From NCBI RefSeq assembly GCF_018130825.1, contig NZ_JAFCJS010000002.1, positions 682,001 to 746,000 on the forward strand: 64,000 nucleotides of DNA, written 5' to 3'. This document shows positions 60,497 through 64,000 of this stretch, in pieces. This stretch comes from Bradyrhizobium liaoningense. Its GTDB lineage: Bacteria > Pseudomonadota > Alphaproteobacteria > Rhizobiales > Xanthobacteraceae. A program made the translations under genes and the position numbers. Under the pieces are notes generated by a model. That model was not told where the DNA came from. It made no database searches and saw only the letters and a program-made list of their open reading frames with translations. Within the stretch, counting starts at the first letter, position 1. Every line of letters starts with the position of its first letter.

Positions 60497-61777
60497 ATGC
60501 ACGGCATGATCAGCAGGCCGCCGCACGCGGCGACGAAGAACATCGCGACCTCGCGCGTGGTGTTGCTGCTGCTGGTCGTCATGACCGGGATCGCGCCGAT
60601 CTCGCTCTACATCCTGGTCCCGGCACTGCCCGTGCTGGCGACGACGTTCGGCCGCGACATCTCGATCGCGCAGATGACGGTGTCGCTCTACATGGTCGGC
60701 ATCGCGATGTCCCAGCTCATCATGGGCCCGCTGTCGGACAAGTTCGGCCGGCGTCCGGTGCTGCTTGGAGGCCTCGCGCTGATGGTCGCAGCGAGCATCG
60801 CCTGCATCTTCGCCGAGACTCTGCCGCAACTGATTGCAGCGCGCTTCTTCCAGGCACTGGGCGGCGCCTCCGGCATGGTGATCAGCCGCGCCATCATCCG
60901 CGACATCTACGAGCGCGACCGCGTCGCCTCCATGATCAGCCTCGTGGTTGCTGCCCTGATGATCGGCCAGATGGTCTCGCCGCTCACTGGCGGTCTGATC
61001 GAGACCGCGTTCGGCTGGCGCGCCATCTTCTACGCCGTCACGATCGGCGCGATCGCGGTCGCGGTCGGCATCGCGATCGCATTGCCGGAGACGCGCCGCG
61101 ACCGCGCAGTCGGCAGCGGCGGCTTTCGCAGCGACGTCGGCACCCTGATCAAGAGCCGCGCTTTCATCGGCTATGTGATGTGCCAGGTGCTGGCATCGCA
61201 GATCATCTTCACCTTCGCCGGCGGCGGCCCCTATATCGTGGTGACGCAGATGGGCCGGACCAGCGCCGAATACGGCGCCTGGTTCGCGACGTCGGGCTTC
61301 GCCTATCTCGTCGGCAATCTGCTCTGTGTACGCTTCGCCCCGCGGCACTCGCTGGAGAAGCTGATCTGGTTCGGGCTGGCTCTCCAGCTCGGCGGCAGCC
61401 TCTTGAACCTGCTGTGGAGTTTCACCAGCTGGAACGAGGCCCCAAGCTGGCTGTTCGGCACGCAGATGATCGTGATGGTCGGCAATGCCTTCGTGATGGC
61501 GAACTCCGCCGCCGGCGCCATCAGCATCCGCCCTGAAGCGGCCGGCACCGCGTCGGGAGCGATGGGCTTCCTCCAGCAGGGCATCGGTGCGTTGATGTCG
61601 CAATTCGGCGCCTATCTCGGCGGCCATTCCACAACGACGCTGCCGCTGACCTCCGCGGTGCTGGCGATCTCCCTGCTCTGCGCCTGCATGATGATCTTCG
61701 TCGTCCCCCGCCGCGAGATCGTGGTGAGCGAGGCGCTGATCGAGCAGGCGGAAGAGGAAGAGACGGGGATGATGTGA
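60497..61777 (+). CDS. Bcr/CflA family multidrug MFS exporter
   Basis: A 426-residue exporter with 12 helices. After the first helix the protein has SLYILVPALPVLATTFG, the loop LMGPLSDKFGRRPVLLGG is motif A of MFS, and QALGGASGMVISRAIIRDIYERDRVASMISLV is the Bcr/CflA-specific block (drug:H+ antiporter 1, bicyclomycin/chloramphenicol type). ATG 60497 is chosen; a GTG start upstream lacks support. It stands alone with no regulator next to it. Confidence 0.9.
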   Translation: MHGMISRPPHAATKNIATSRVVLLLLVVMTGIAPISLYILVPALPVLATTFGRDISIAQMTVSLYMVGIAMSQLIMGPLSDKFGRRPVLLGGLALMVAASIACIFAETLPQLIAARFFQALGGASGMVISRAIIRDIYERDRVASMISLVVAALMIGQMVSPLTGGLIETAFGWRAIFYAVTIGAIAVAVGIAIALPETRRDRAVGSGGFRSDVGTLIKSRAFIGYVMCQVLASQIIFTFAGGGPYIVVTQMGRTSAEYGAWFATSGFAYLVGNLLCVRFAPRHSLEKLIWFGLALQLGGSLLNLLWSFTSWNEAPSWLFGTQMIVMVGNAFVMANSAAGAISIRPEAAGTASGAMGFLQQGIGALMSQFGAYLGGHSTTTLPLTSAVLAISLLCACMMIFVVPRREIVVSEALIEQAEEEETGMM

Positions 61778-61806
61778 GGGGCGCGGCACAGCGCGTCCCC
61801 AACCTC

Positions 61807-61926
61807 GCTGTCATGCCCCGGCTTGACCGGGGCATCCAGTACGCCGCGGCGTCAGTCGTAACAGCGAGATCTCCAACGCGGGCCTCTGGAATACTGGATC
61901 GCCCGGTCAAGCCGGGCGATGACAGC
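61807..61926. repeat. Palindromic repeat R9
   Basis: Arms of about 35 bases at 61807-61841 and 61892-61926 (GCTGTCATGCCCCGG and its near inverse GGGCGATGACAGC, each with an inner GGCTTGACC hairpin) flank a 50-base centre. It lies in the convergent gap between the exporter and ligA genes. Confidence 0.82.
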
Positions 61927-61953
61927 GGAGTAAATGGCGCAGAGCGCGCCCTC

Positions 61954-64000
<2,047 letters not shown>

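Overview
The window is high-GC chromosomal DNA that looks like the core genome of a Bradyrhizobium-type alphaproteobacterium (order Hyphomicrobiales). The basis is the gene content (LTXXQ protein, caspase-like protein, orphan Flp pilin, GLG1-type Cys-rich protein, TRAP and ABC transporters, small basic proteins of a style I associate with Bradyrhizobium), the strong GC bias, and several families of palindromic intergenic repeats of the kind common in Bradyrhizobium and Rhodopseudomonas. Genus assignment is inference. I saw no rRNA, tRNA, phage, transposase or CRISPR array.

Layout. 1-8.6 kb: a small membrane protein open to the left edge, two large c-di-GMP enzymes (a DosP-like PAS-PAS-GAF-GGDEF-EAL protein and a CHASE-GGDEF-EAL protein) flanking an MFS transporter, a branched-chain-amino-acid-type binding protein and a 41-residue lipoprotein. 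8.6-14.4 kb: a TRAP operon (dctP, fused dctQM, 2-hydroxyacid dehydrogenase), then DoxX divergent from a LysR regulator. 14.5-22.1 kb: a secreted caspase-like protein, SulP-STAS transporter, LTXXQ protein, FAD-linked D-lactate/glycolate-type oxidase divergent from a hotdog thioesterase, and a DUF1328 peptide. 22.4-30.8 kb: a UvrD/PcrA helicase with a palindromic element inserted in frame, a solitary HicB-like protein, a Cys-rich/OmpA pair, an Mpo1-SDR-ICMT run and a sorbosone-dehydrogenase-like protein. 30.9-35.2 kb: LysR-aspartate dehydrogenase divergent from an ACS-family MFS transporter and a tartrate/D-malate dehydrogenase. 35.3-41.3 kb: a FecR-TPR pair divergent from a 1363-residue FecR-VCBS-RTX surface protein. 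41.3-50.1 kb: two related GHSxG lipase-like proteins, a CGNR regulator divergent from an alpha/beta hydrolase, a MarR regulator divergent from a binding protein-cytochrome P450 operon, and an ABC-2 exporter pair. 50.4-64 kb: L,D-transpeptidase, glycerophosphodiesterase, membrane-fused spermidine-synthase-like protein, phytoene-dehydrogenase-like oxidoreductase, orphan Flp pilin, PrmA, Xaa-Pro aminopeptidase, a Bcr/CflA exporter and ligA, which runs off the right edge.

Themes. Many loci are regulator/effector pairs transcribed divergently, and three of them show clear symmetric operator candidates (LysR, CGNR and MarR intergenic regions). Nine palindromic repeat families occur, one with two copies; one lies inside uvrD as about 50 extra codons, the most unusual single feature here. 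The FecR-TPR/FecR-VCBS-RTX locus is the best candidate for a little-described functional unit.
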